Source: Streptomyces lycii (lineage in GTDB: Bacteria > Actinomycetota > Actinomycetes > Streptomycetales > Streptomycetaceae). Taken from it: a stretch of 47,700 nt of DNA. Both the position numbers and the translations under genes were made by a program. This document shows, one piece after another, positions 25,444 to 31,997 of the stretch. The stretch spans positions 1-47,700 of the forward strand of contig NZ_WHPN01000308.1 of assembly GCF_009735685.1 (NCBI RefSeq). Direction: 5' to 3'. The notes under the pieces were generated by a model. The model had not been told where the DNA came from. It ran no database searches and worked only from the letters and a program-made list of their open reading frames with translations. Position 1 is the stretch's first letter. Every line of letters begins with the position of its first letter.

Positions 25444-25457
25444 GTGACGCTGGTCAC
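25444..25457. promoter_or_regulatory. Candidate Crp site
   Basis: GTGACGCTGGTCAC fits the Streptomyces Crp motif GTG-N6-GNCAC exactly and is a near-perfect palindrome. It lies in the acs/deacetylase intergenic region, 340 bases upstream of acs and 180 bases upstream of the deacetylase-like gene. Confidence 0.4.
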
Positions 25458-25637
25458 GCCGGGCCCGTGGTGCGGCCGGTGCGGGCGGCGGCTCGGGCAT
25501 CGGTGAGCCGGTAGCTGCTCTCTTGGGGTGAACGAGTCGGATCGTCGGCTTGTCGTACTTATTTCTCCTTTGTCCCGTGCGACGTTGGCCGCGCTGTGTC
25601 GGCAGCGCTCCCCGGGCAGAGGAAAGTAGGTGGGCCG

Positions 25638-27248
25638 ATGGCCACCGCATGGAGAGTGACCACAGGAACCGTCGTCGCGCTCGCGGCACTGGCCGTCGCC
25701 GGCTGCTCGGCCTCCACCGAGCGGCCCTCGGACGACGCGGAGCGCCAGGCCGCCGCCGGACCGGTGAAGCTGATCGGGGACGGCTCCACCGCGTACACGG
25801 GACGCCAGCCGCACCAGCCCGCGCCGAAGAAGCTCAAGTCCGGCCAGCCGCCGCCGCAGTTCGTGGTGTTCTCCTGGGACGGCGCCGGGGAGGACAGCCA
25901 GCGGCTGTTCTCCCACTTCCGCGAGGTGGGCCGGGAGTACGACGCGAAGATGACGTACTTCCTCAGCGGCGTCTATCTCCTGCCGGAGCGCGAACGGGAA
26001 CGCTACAAGCCGCCGAGACACGCCCCGGGCTCCTCGGACATCGGCTTCAACAACGAGAAGGGGATCAAGGACACCCTGGAGCAGATCCGTGCCGCCTGGC
26101 TGGAGGGAAACGAGATCGGCACCCACTTCAACGGCCACTTCTGCGGCCCGGACGGCGTCGGCACCTGGACCACCGAGGAGTGGAAGAGCGAGATCCGGCA
26201 GGCCGAGCGTTTTGTGAAGAGCTGGAAGACCGCGACCGGCTTCGAGGACGCGCAGCCGCTCCCGTTCGACTACGGCCAGGAACTCGTCGGCGGCCGGGCG
26301 CCCTGCCTGCAAGGGCAGAAGAACCTGATCCCGGCGGCCAAGGCCATGGGCTTCCGGTACGACGCCAGCTCCGCCGGCGGCCGGCAGGTCTGGCCGTCCA
26401 AGATCGACGGAATCTGGGACTTCCCGCTCCAGCAGATCCCGATGCCCGGCCGCGGTTTCGAGACGCTGGCCATGGACTACAACTTCCTGGCCAACCAGTC
26501 CGGCACGGTCAAGGGCGACCCGGCCAAGCACGCCCTCTGGGGCCAGCAGATGCGGGACGGCATGGTGCAGGCGTTCGAGCGCGCCTATACGGGGAACCGG
26601 GCGCCCCTCTTCATCGGCAACCACTTCGAGTCCTGGAACGGCGGCACCTATATGCGCGCCGTCGAGGACACCATCAAGACGGTCTGCCCCCGGGAGGGCG
26701 TCCGCTGCGTGACCTTCAAGCAGCTGGCGGACTGGCTGGACGCCCAGGATCCGAAGGTGCTGGACAGGCTGCGCACGCTGGACGTCGGCGAGCGGCCGGC
26801 GCAGGGCTGGGACGCGCTGCTGGACGGCCGCCCGGCCGAGCCGTCTCCCGCGCCCTCACCGCCGGTCCGGGCGGGGGACGCGGCGAACGGTGACGCGGGG
26901 AACGGTGACGCGGGGAACGCAGGCGCGGGGAACGCAGGCGCGGCGAACGAGGATGCGGGGAACGGCGGCGCCGGGAACGGCGACGCGGGGAACGGCGGCG
27001 CCGGGAACGCAGGCACGGCGAGTGGCGACGCGGCGGACGGGGATGGCGGGAACTCCCGGGGCCCCGGGAACTCCGAGGATGCCGGGGGCTCCGGGAACTC
27101 CCGGGGCTCCGGGGACTCCGGTGACGGAGGCGCGGCGGGCGCGGACGAGCCGGGCCGGGGCGAGCCGGGCCGGGATGTGCCCGGCGGCCGGGATGTGCCC
27201 GGCCGGGACGTGCGGGCCGCCGCGCCGGTCAGGCCGGCTGCCGGATAG
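25638..27248 (+). CDS. Lipoprotein with polysaccharide-deacetylase-like domain and repetitive tail
   Basis: A 536-residue exported lipoprotein. The signal ends in lipobox LAVAGC (cysteine about residue 24). A domain of about 330 residues resembles family 4 carbohydrate esterases: FSWDGAGEDS carries an aspartate, and GTHFNGHFCGPD carries an HxxxH pair as metal ligands. A C-terminal GNHFESWNGG likewise matches. The last 115 residues are repeats of G-D-A-G-N type encoded by 15-bp units, then a Gly/Ser/Asp/Pro tail. It is expected on the outer face of the membrane, possibly acting on wall or surface sugars. ATG 25638 follows AGGTGGG. It overlaps the convergent CooC-like gene by 20 bp. Confidence 0.8.
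   Translation: MATAWRVTTGTVVALAALAVAGCSASTERPSDDAERQAAAGPVKLIGDGSTAYTGRQPHQPAPKKLKSGQPPPQFVVFSWDGAGEDSQRLFSHFREVGREYDAKMTYFLSGVYLLPERERERYKPPRHAPGSSDIGFNNEKGIKDTLEQIRAAWLEGNEIGTHFNGHFCGPDGVGTWTTEEWKSEIRQAERFVKSWKTATGFEDAQPLPFDYGQELVGGRAPCLQGQKNLIPAAKAMGFRYDASSAGGRQVWPSKIDGIWDFPLQQIPMPGRGFETLAMDYNFLANQSGTVKGDPAKHALWGQQMRDGMVQAFERAYTGNRAPLFIGNHFESWNGGTYMRAVEDTIKTVCPREGVRCVTFKQLADWLDAQDPKVLDRLRTLDVGERPAQGWDALLDGRPAEPSPAPSPPVRAGDAANGDAGNGDAGNAGAGNAGAANEDAGNGGAGNGDAGNGGAGNAGTASGDAADGDGGNSRGPGNSEDAGGSGNSRGSGDSGDGGAAGADEPGRGEPGRDVPGGRDVPGRDVRAAAPVRPAAG
26874..27040 (+). repeat. 15-bp coding repeat array (GDAGN-type)
   Basis: About ten units related to AACGGTGACGCGGGG, in frame, encode pentapeptides such as NGDAG and NAGAG. 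Several adjacent copies are identical, so copy number may change by slippage without shifting the frame. Confidence 0.8.
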
Positions 27249-28224
27249 CGGCGCGGCGCTCGTCGAGGACGAAGGCGGGGTCGACCTGAGCGGCCAGGTC
27301 GGCCCCCGTCCTCGCGTTGCCCCAGCTCTCCGCGTTCTTCACATGGAAGTGCACCATCTGCCGGGTGTAGCGGACGGGGTCGCGCCGTTCGTACGCCGCG
27401 TCCGCCGTCTCGTGCAGGTCCCGCAGCGCGCTCCGGGCGGTGGCCTCCAGCGTGTCGAAGCCCGGTGAGCGGCCCTTCTCCATCGCGCGCACCCAGTCGG
27501 AGTGGCCGAACGCCACGAGCAGGTCGTCCCCCGCCGCCTCGCGCAGGAAGGCGAGGTCGTCCGGCCCCTGCACCTTGTTGCCGACCACGCGCAGCGCGAC
27601 GTCGTAGTCCCGGGCGTACTCCTTGTACTGGCGGTAGACGGCGACGCCCTTCCGGGTCGGCTCGGCCACCAGGAAGGTCATGTCGAAGCGGGTGAACATG
27701 CCGGAGGCGAACGAGTCGGACCCGGCCGTCATGTCGACGACGACGTACTCGTCGCGGCCGTCGGCGAGATGGTTCAGGCAGAGCTCCACCGCGCCGGTCT
27801 TGGAGTGGTAGCACGCCACGCCGAGGTCGGCCTCCGTGAACGGCCCCGTGACCATCAGCCGCGCGGTGCCCGCGTTCCCGTCGAGGTGTACCGGGCGGGC
27901 GCAGGCGTCGAAGACCGGGTTGTCCTCCGCCAGCCGCAGCAGCCGGGAGCCCTCGCCCGGCGGTGTCGTCTTGATCATCGACTCGGCCGACGCGATGCGC
28001 GGATTGGTGCCGCGCAGATATTCCTTGATCAGCGGGAGCCGGGCGCCCATGGCGGGGAGCGCCGCCGCCTCCGCGTCGTCCAGGCCGAGGGCCGGTGCCA
28101 GATGCTGGTTGATGTCGGCGTCGACGGCCAGGACGGGGACCTGCGCGGCGGCGAGATGACGGATGAACAGGGAGGACAGGGTCGTCTTGCCGCTGCCGCC
28201 CTTACCCACGAAAGCGATCTTCAT
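27229..28224 (-). CDS. CooC/MinD-like ATP-binding protein
   Basis: A 331-residue P-loop ATPase with deviant Walker A GKGGSGKTTLSSLF (both lysines) at residues 8-21. It continues with AVDADINQHLAPALGL, as in CooC/NubA-like maturation ATPases, and VVVDMTAGSDSFASGMFTRFD, the Walker B region. Such proteins load metals into enzymes or position complexes. The partner is unknown. ATG 28224 is chosen; a GTG two codons upstream (28230) is equally possible. Its 3' end overlaps the convergent lipoprotein gene by 20 bp. Confidence 0.8.
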   Translation of the reverse strand: MKIAFVGKGGSGKTTLSSLFIRHLAAAQVPVLAVDADINQHLAPALGLDDAEAAALPAMGARLPLIKEYLRGTNPRIASAESMIKTTPPGEGSRLLRLAEDNPVFDACARPVHLDGNAGTARLMVTGPFTEADLGVACYHSKTGAVELCLNHLADGRDEYVVVDMTAGSDSFASGMFTRFDMTFLVAEPTRKGVAVYRQYKEYARDYDVALRVVGNKVQGPDDLAFLREAAGDDLLVAFGHSDWVRAMEKGRSPGFDTLEATARSALRDLHETADAAYERRDPVRYTRQMVHFHVKNAESWGNARTGADLAAQVDPAFVLDERRAAIRQPA

Positions 28225-28321
28225 GTTCACGAAGCGTATCCGCTCGGACCCGGGGAGTGAGGTCGCGGGCGGGTGTGCGTGAACAAGACCACTCGTACGA
28301 GAGCAGGTGCGGGTGAGTGCG

Positions 28322-28327
28322 TAGGGT
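28322..28327 (+). promoter_or_regulatory. -10 element, leaderless Fic-like gene
   Basis: TAGGGT ends seven bases before ATG 28335, and no ribosome binding site is present. Confidence 0.5.
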
Positions 28328-28334
28328 CGTGCTC

Positions 28335-29156
28335 ATGCGTACGAACACCGATCCGCTCGCCGCCCTCGGGACCCTGCCGGGCGTCGCCGACTCCGTGGAC
28401 TCCGTACGGAAGGCCGTGGACCGCGTCTACGGCCACCGGGTGATGCGCCGCCGGAGCAACGAGGTGACGTCCGAGGCGGCGCTGCGCGGCGCGCGGGGGT
28501 CCGCGGCGCTGTCCGGTGCCGACTGGGCGCTGGAGGAGGTGCGCCGCCGCAGCGACTTCAGCGGTGGCGGTGAGCCGCAGACCGTGGGGGCGGCCCTGCG
28601 GCTGACCGCCGAGGCGGGGCAACTGCTCGGGGTGTGGCGGCAGTCCCCGCTGCGGGTGCTGGCCCGGCTGCATCTGGTCGCGGCGGGCGGAGCGGCCCCG
28701 GAGGACTCGGTGGGCCGGCCGCGGCTCGCCGGTGAACCGGTCGACGAGCCCCTGGTGGCGCTGGAGCTGCCGTCCGCCGACGAGGTCGCCGGGCGGCTGG
28801 AAGGGCTGTCGGGGCTGCTGGTCACCGGGAGCGAGGCGCCGGCACTCGTGACGGCGGCGGTGGTGCACGGGGAACTGCTCGCCCTGCGGCCGTTCGGCTC
28901 GCACAACGGGCTGGTCGCGCGGACGGCGGAGCGGATCGTGCTGGTCGGCAGCGGGCTGGACCCCAAGGCGGTCTGCCCGTCCGAGGTGGGCCACGCCGAG
29001 CTGGGGCGCGAAACCTATCTGGAGGCGCTGAAGGGTTACGCGTCCGGTACGCCCGAGGGCGTCGCTGCGTGGATCGCGCACTGCGGACGGGCCGCCGAGC
29101 TGGGGGCGCGCGAGTCGACGGCGGTCTGCGAGGCGATGCAGCGCGGAGCGGCCTGA
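28335..29156 (+). CDS. Fic-like protein with degenerate active-site motif
   Basis: A 273-residue helical protein. The stretch VVHGELLALRPFGSHNGLVA then RTAERIVL resembles the Fic motif (HPFxxGNGRxxR) in order and surroundings. The catalytic histidine is arginine, and GNGR reads HNGL, with the later arginine kept. Fic enzymes transfer AMP to proteins, so this one would be inactive or use other chemistry. The rest (RSNEVTSEAALRGARGSAALSGADW) includes helices like the SxxSS-Ixx region of Fic proteins. The gene is leaderless, alone on the plus strand, with a GNRA-capped hairpin downstream. In other Streptomyces it may be annotated as an oxidoreductase; I see no nucleotide-binding fold. Confidence 0.6.
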   Translation: MRTNTDPLAALGTLPGVADSVDSVRKAVDRVYGHRVMRRRSNEVTSEAALRGARGSAALSGADWALEEVRRRSDFSGGGEPQTVGAALRLTAEAGQLLGVWRQSPLRVLARLHLVAAGGAAPEDSVGRPRLAGEPVDEPLVALELPSADEVAGRLEGLSGLLVTGSEAPALVTAAVVHGELLALRPFGSHNGLVARTAERIVLVGSGLDPKAVCPSEVGHAELGRETYLEALKGYASGTPEGVAAWIAHCGRAAELGARESTAVCEAMQRGAA

Positions 29157-29300
29157 CCGACGCTTCCTCCCGGCATCTTTCGGGGTGCCGGATCGTCGCG
29201 GGGGCGTCGCCGGACGGCCCACGCGCACCGGCTCCGGTACGGGGCCCGGGGATGGCGTTTGTCCTCCGGGCCCGCGGGGGGGGCAGAGAGGCACGAAAAT

Positions 29301-29326
29301 GCGGCGGTACCGCGAGGTACCGCCGC
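29301..29326 (+). terminator. Hairpin with GCGA tetraloop downstream of the Fic-like gene
   Basis: GCGGCGGTACC (29301-29311) pairs perfectly with 29316-29326 around GCGA, a stable GNRA loop. It is 145 bases past the stop codon. Confidence 0.6.
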
Positions 29327-29579
29327 TGGCACATCCGCCGGGTTACCAGTGCGTGCACGGTATCTGCCGATCAGGTCGGGTGCTTTGCCCGTTACCTGGT
29401 GCGGCTGGCCCGTAATCGACGGGTCGGCGTCGCGTGGGTTCCCGACGTCTGTGCATCCGGTCCGTGGGGCCTGTGCGTAACAGGAGGTCCGTTCGGACTT
29501 CCTCCGGTCTCGCGGGCCGTTAATTCCTTTGTACTCCCCCGAGGGGGCCGGCGGAAGCCCCCGCCGCGGTTCTTTGCAT
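29327..29579. other. Remainder of the convergent gap, no gene seen
   Basis: No supported gene. The stretch near 29549-29566 (CGGCGG...CCGCCG) forms the probable terminator of the minus-strand HAD gene. The middle is AT-richer than usual but lacks a start with a ribosome binding site. Confidence 0.4.
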
Positions 29580-30437
29580 TCACCCGCAAACCCGGGCATA
29601 CGGCGTCCGGCGTCGGCCGGCGTACCAGACCAGGCCCGCGGTGGCGGCCGCGGCGCCCACCGCGACGGCGGCGGTGAGCAGCGGCTTGGCCCGGGCACTT
29701 CCCCGGCCGCCCCACGGGAAGGCGGACAGCGTGGGTGCGCGCTGCTTCAGGCGGACCGGGCGGTCGAAGGAGAGGGCCGGCCAGCCGCGGGCGGCCGCCT
29801 CCCGGCGCAGGGCGCGGTCGGGGTTGACGACGTGCGGGTGGCCGACGGTCTCCAGCATGGGTATGTCGGTGATCGAGTCGCTGTAGGCATAGCAGCGGTC
29901 GAGGTCGTAGCCCTCGCTCTCGGCCAGCTCGGCCACGGCCTCGGCCTTGGTGGGGCCGTAGGCGTAATACTCCACCTCGCCCGTGTAGCAGCCGTCGGCG
30001 ACGACCATGCGGGTCGCGACCACGCGGTCCGCGCCCAGCAGCTCGCCGATCGGCTCGACGACTTCGGCGCCCGAGGTGCTGACGATGACGACGTCCCGCC
30101 CCGCGGCGTGGTGGTGCTGGATGAGCGACGCGGCCTCGTCGTAGATCAGCGGGTCGATCAGGTCGTGCAGGGTCTCGGCCACGATCTCCCGCACCTGCTG
30201 GACGTTCCAGCCGCGGCAGAGCGCCGAGAGGTACTCGCGCATCCGTTCCATCTGGTCGTGGTCGGCGCCGCCGAGCAGAAAAATGAACTGGGTGTACGCG
30301 GTCCGCAGGACGGCCCTGCGGTTGATGAGGCCGCCTCGGTAGAACGACTTGCTGAAGGCCAGCGTGCTTGACTTTGCAATGACGGTCTTGTCGAGGTCGA
30401 AGAAGGCAGCTGTGCGGGGCAAGGAGTGGTTTTCCAC
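29580..30437 (-). CDS. HAD-superfamily hydrolase, SerB/CicA-like
   Basis: A 285-residue HAD phosphatase. Motif I is FFDLDKT, motif II is VIVSTSG, and motif IV is YSDSITDIPML. A C-terminal hydrophobic segment (TAAVAVGAAAATAGLVWYAG) may anchor it to the membrane. It is the counterpart of mycobacterial Rv3661-type proteins next to ssd and of the so-called morphological-differentiation protein of Streptomyces. GTG 30437 is chosen over ATG 30524 because TATGCT ends six bases upstream (leaderless) and the FFDLDKT motif then sits near residue 15, as usual. It is divergent from the 6C RNA and ssd. Confidence 0.88.
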   Translation of the reverse strand: MENHSLPRTAAFFDLDKTVIAKSSTLAFSKSFYRGGLINRRAVLRTAYTQFIFLLGGADHDQMERMREYLSALCRGWNVQQVREIVAETLHDLIDPLIYDEAASLIQHHHAAGRDVVIVSTSGAEVVEPIGELLGADRVVATRMVVADGCYTGEVEYYAYGPTKAEAVAELAESEGYDLDRCYAYSDSITDIPMLETVGHPHVVNPDRALRREAAARGWPALSFDRPVRLKQRAPTLSAFPWGGRGSARAKPLLTAAVAVGAAAATAGLVWYAGRRRTPYARVCG

Positions 30438-30443
30438 GAGGCG

Positions 30444-30449
30444 AGCATA
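30444..30449 (-). promoter_or_regulatory. -10 element, leaderless HAD gene
   Basis: TATGCT on the minus strand lies six bases before GTG 30437. A matching TAAGCT on the plus strand (30468-30473) sits 18 bp away, so divergent promoters overlap. Confidence 0.5.
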
Positions 30450-30549
30450 TGCGCCCACCATTCGGCGTAAGCTGTGGCGTGTGGGTTTGCCTGAGAAGGC
30501 TCTCGGGTACACCATGGAAGTCACGGATCGTTCGCGACCGTGCTAACCC

Positions 30550-30625
30550 GGTCCGACTCCTCCCCCCCCCCCCCGAGTCGGCCGTGGGGACGACCCCCGC
30601 TCTCCCCCCCGGCGGGGGTCGTCGC
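30550..30625 (+). ncRNA. 6C-motif small RNA
   Basis: Two tandem hairpins, each with a C-rich loop. Hairpin 1: CCGACTC (30553-30559) pairs with GAGTCGG (30575-30581), with 13 consecutive C in the loop. Hairpin 2: GACGACCCCCGC (30589-30600) pairs perfectly with 30612-30623, with seven C in the loop. This is the definition of the actinobacterial 6C RNA (two stem-loops, each with six or more C), and the place between HAD/CicA and ssd equals the mycobacterial B11/6C locus. The strand follows the C-rich loops. The 5' end is uncertain; a TAAGCT -10 at 30468 would give about 140 nt. 6C RNA regulates by pairing C-loops with G-rich messages. Confidence 0.8.
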
Positions 30626-30701
30626 ATGTCCGGACGCGTTTTCGCCGTCCTCATCGGTCTTCCTCCGCTCTCTCGTCCGCCAGGTCGCCGACGCCTCCTT
30701 C

Positions 30702-30725
30702 ACTGTGATCTGTTACTCACAGTAA
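30702..30725. promoter_or_regulatory. Palindromes upstream of ssd, BldD-box-like
   Basis: Arms ACTGTGA and TCACAGT flank eight bases (30702-30723). Overlapping it, TTACTCACAGTAA (30713-30725) fits the BldD consensus TNACNC(A/T)GNGTNA except for one base. It lies between the 6C RNA and ssd. Confidence 0.45.
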
Positions 30726-30767
30726 TGAGAGTGATGCGGATGGAAGTCACCGGTTTAGGTGGCTGGG

Positions 30768-30814
30768 ATATCCACAACTTGTGAGTTGTCCACAGATTTG
30801 AACCAAGATCCACA
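30768..30814. promoter_or_regulatory. Cluster of DnaA-box-like sites
   Basis: TTGTCCACA (30786-30794) is a perfect Streptomyces DnaA box. ATATCCACA (30768-30776) and AGATCCACA (30806-30814) are imperfect neighbours on the same strand, 18 and 20 bp apart. ACAACT-TGTG-AGTTGT (30774-30789) forms a palindrome between the first two. Confidence 0.45.
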
Positions 30815-30890
30815 TGATTTCCCGGATCGCTGCACGGTGATTCCCCGCGATGTTCGCGGAGTTGGACCACGTAGCGAGAGGGAACCCGAC

Positions 30891-31997
30891 ATGAACGGAT
30901 CCATCGCTTCCGATCGGCCGGAAATCACCCGGCCGCGGGGCGTACCGCTGGTCGTCACGGAGGACGAGGCGCTGCTGGACGACCTGCTGCGGTTGTGCGC
31001 CGCCGCAGGAGCCGAGGCCGAGGTCTGTTCCGGGACTCCCGAGCGCGGGGGCGGCTGGGAGCTGGCGCCGCTCGTTCTCGTGGGCGCCGACGCCGCGCAC
31101 CGGGCGCGTGGTGCCGGCCGGCGGCAGGGTGTGCTGCTCGTCTCCCGCGGGCCGGACGACCCCGGGGTGTGGCGCGCCGCCGTCTCCGTCGGCGCCGACC
31201 ATGTCGTCATGCTGCCCGACGCCGAGGCGTGGCTCGTGGACCGCATCGCCGACGCCGCGGAAGGCGCCGGACGGCAGGCTCTCACCGTCGGGGTGATCGG
31301 CGGCCGCGGCGGCGCCGGGGCGAGCACGCTCGCCTGTGCGCTCGCCGTCGGGGCGGCCCGCTCCGGGACGCGCACGATGCTGATCGACGCCGACCCGCTG
31401 GGCGGAGGGCTCGACGTCCTGCTCGGCGGGGAGCGCACCGAAGGACTGCGCTGGCCGGCCTTCGCCCGGTCCCGCGGCCGGCTGGCGGGCGGGGCGCTGG
31501 AGGAGTCGCTGCCCGAGCTGCGATCCCTGCGGGTGCTCAGCTGGGACCGGGGGGACTCCGTCCACATCCCCGCGGAGGCCGCGCGGGCGGTGCTCTCCGC
31601 CGCGCGCCGGCGCGGTGGTGTCGTGGTCGTCGACCTGCCCCGACGCGTCGACGAGACCGCCGGGGAGGCGCTCGCGCAGCTGGATCTCGGACTGCTGGTG
31701 GTGCCCGGGGAGCTGCGGGCGGTGGCTGCCGCGCACCGCGTCGTGACGGCCGTGACCCCGCTGCTCCGGGACCTCCGAGCCGTGGTGCGCGGCCCGTGCG
31801 AGGCCGGGCTGGACGAGCGAGAGGTCTCCCGTCTGCTGGGCCTGCCGCTGGCGGGAGAGCTGCCGCCGGAGCCGGGACTCGCTCCCGGAAGGGCTGCCGG
31901 AGCCGTGCCGGGAGCCTCGGGACGAGGCCCGCTGGCCCGTTTCAGCTCCGCCTTCTGGGACGCCGCGCTGGCGCACGACGGGGGTGTCGCCGCATGA
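30891..31997 (+). CDS. ssd: Septum-site-determining protein Ssd / TadZ-CpaE-like
   Basis: A 368-residue protein with an N-terminal receiver-like part (about 1-125) and a MinD/ParA-like ATPase fold. The Walker A is VIGGRGGAGASTLACA, in which the usual catalytic lysine is replaced; this is normal for TadZ/CpaE. It is homologous to mycobacterial Ssd (Rv3660c) and Streptomyces Ssd, whose excess disturbs septation. ATG 30891 follows GAGAGGG by eight bases. Its stop overlaps the TadA start (ATGA). It is the first gene of a coupled run that encodes a tight-adherence-type secretion machine; TadZ normally places that machine in the cell. Confidence 0.9.
   Translation: MNGSIASDRPEITRPRGVPLVVTEDEALLDDLLRLCAAAGAEAEVCSGTPERGGGWELAPLVLVGADAAHRARGAGRRQGVLLVSRGPDDPGVWRAAVSVGADHVVMLPDAEAWLVDRIADAAEGAGRQALTVGVIGGRGGAGASTLACALAVGAARSGTRTMLIDADPLGGGLDVLLGGERTEGLRWPAFARSRGRLAGGALEESLPELRSLRVLSWDRGDSVHIPAEAARAVLSAARRRGGVVVVDLPRRVDETAGEALAQLDLGLLVVPGELRAVAAAHRVVTAVTPLLRDLRAVVRGPCEAGLDEREVSRLLGLPLAGELPPEPGLAPGRAAGAVPGASGRGPLARFSSAFWDAALAHDGGVAA

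Noticed and set aside
30481..30543. Leaderless 21-codon frame (GTG, ending RSRPC) behind the TAAGCT box
   Set aside because: It lies directly before the 6C hairpins and is better explained as the 5' part of the RNA or its promoter region. There is no evidence for a peptide.
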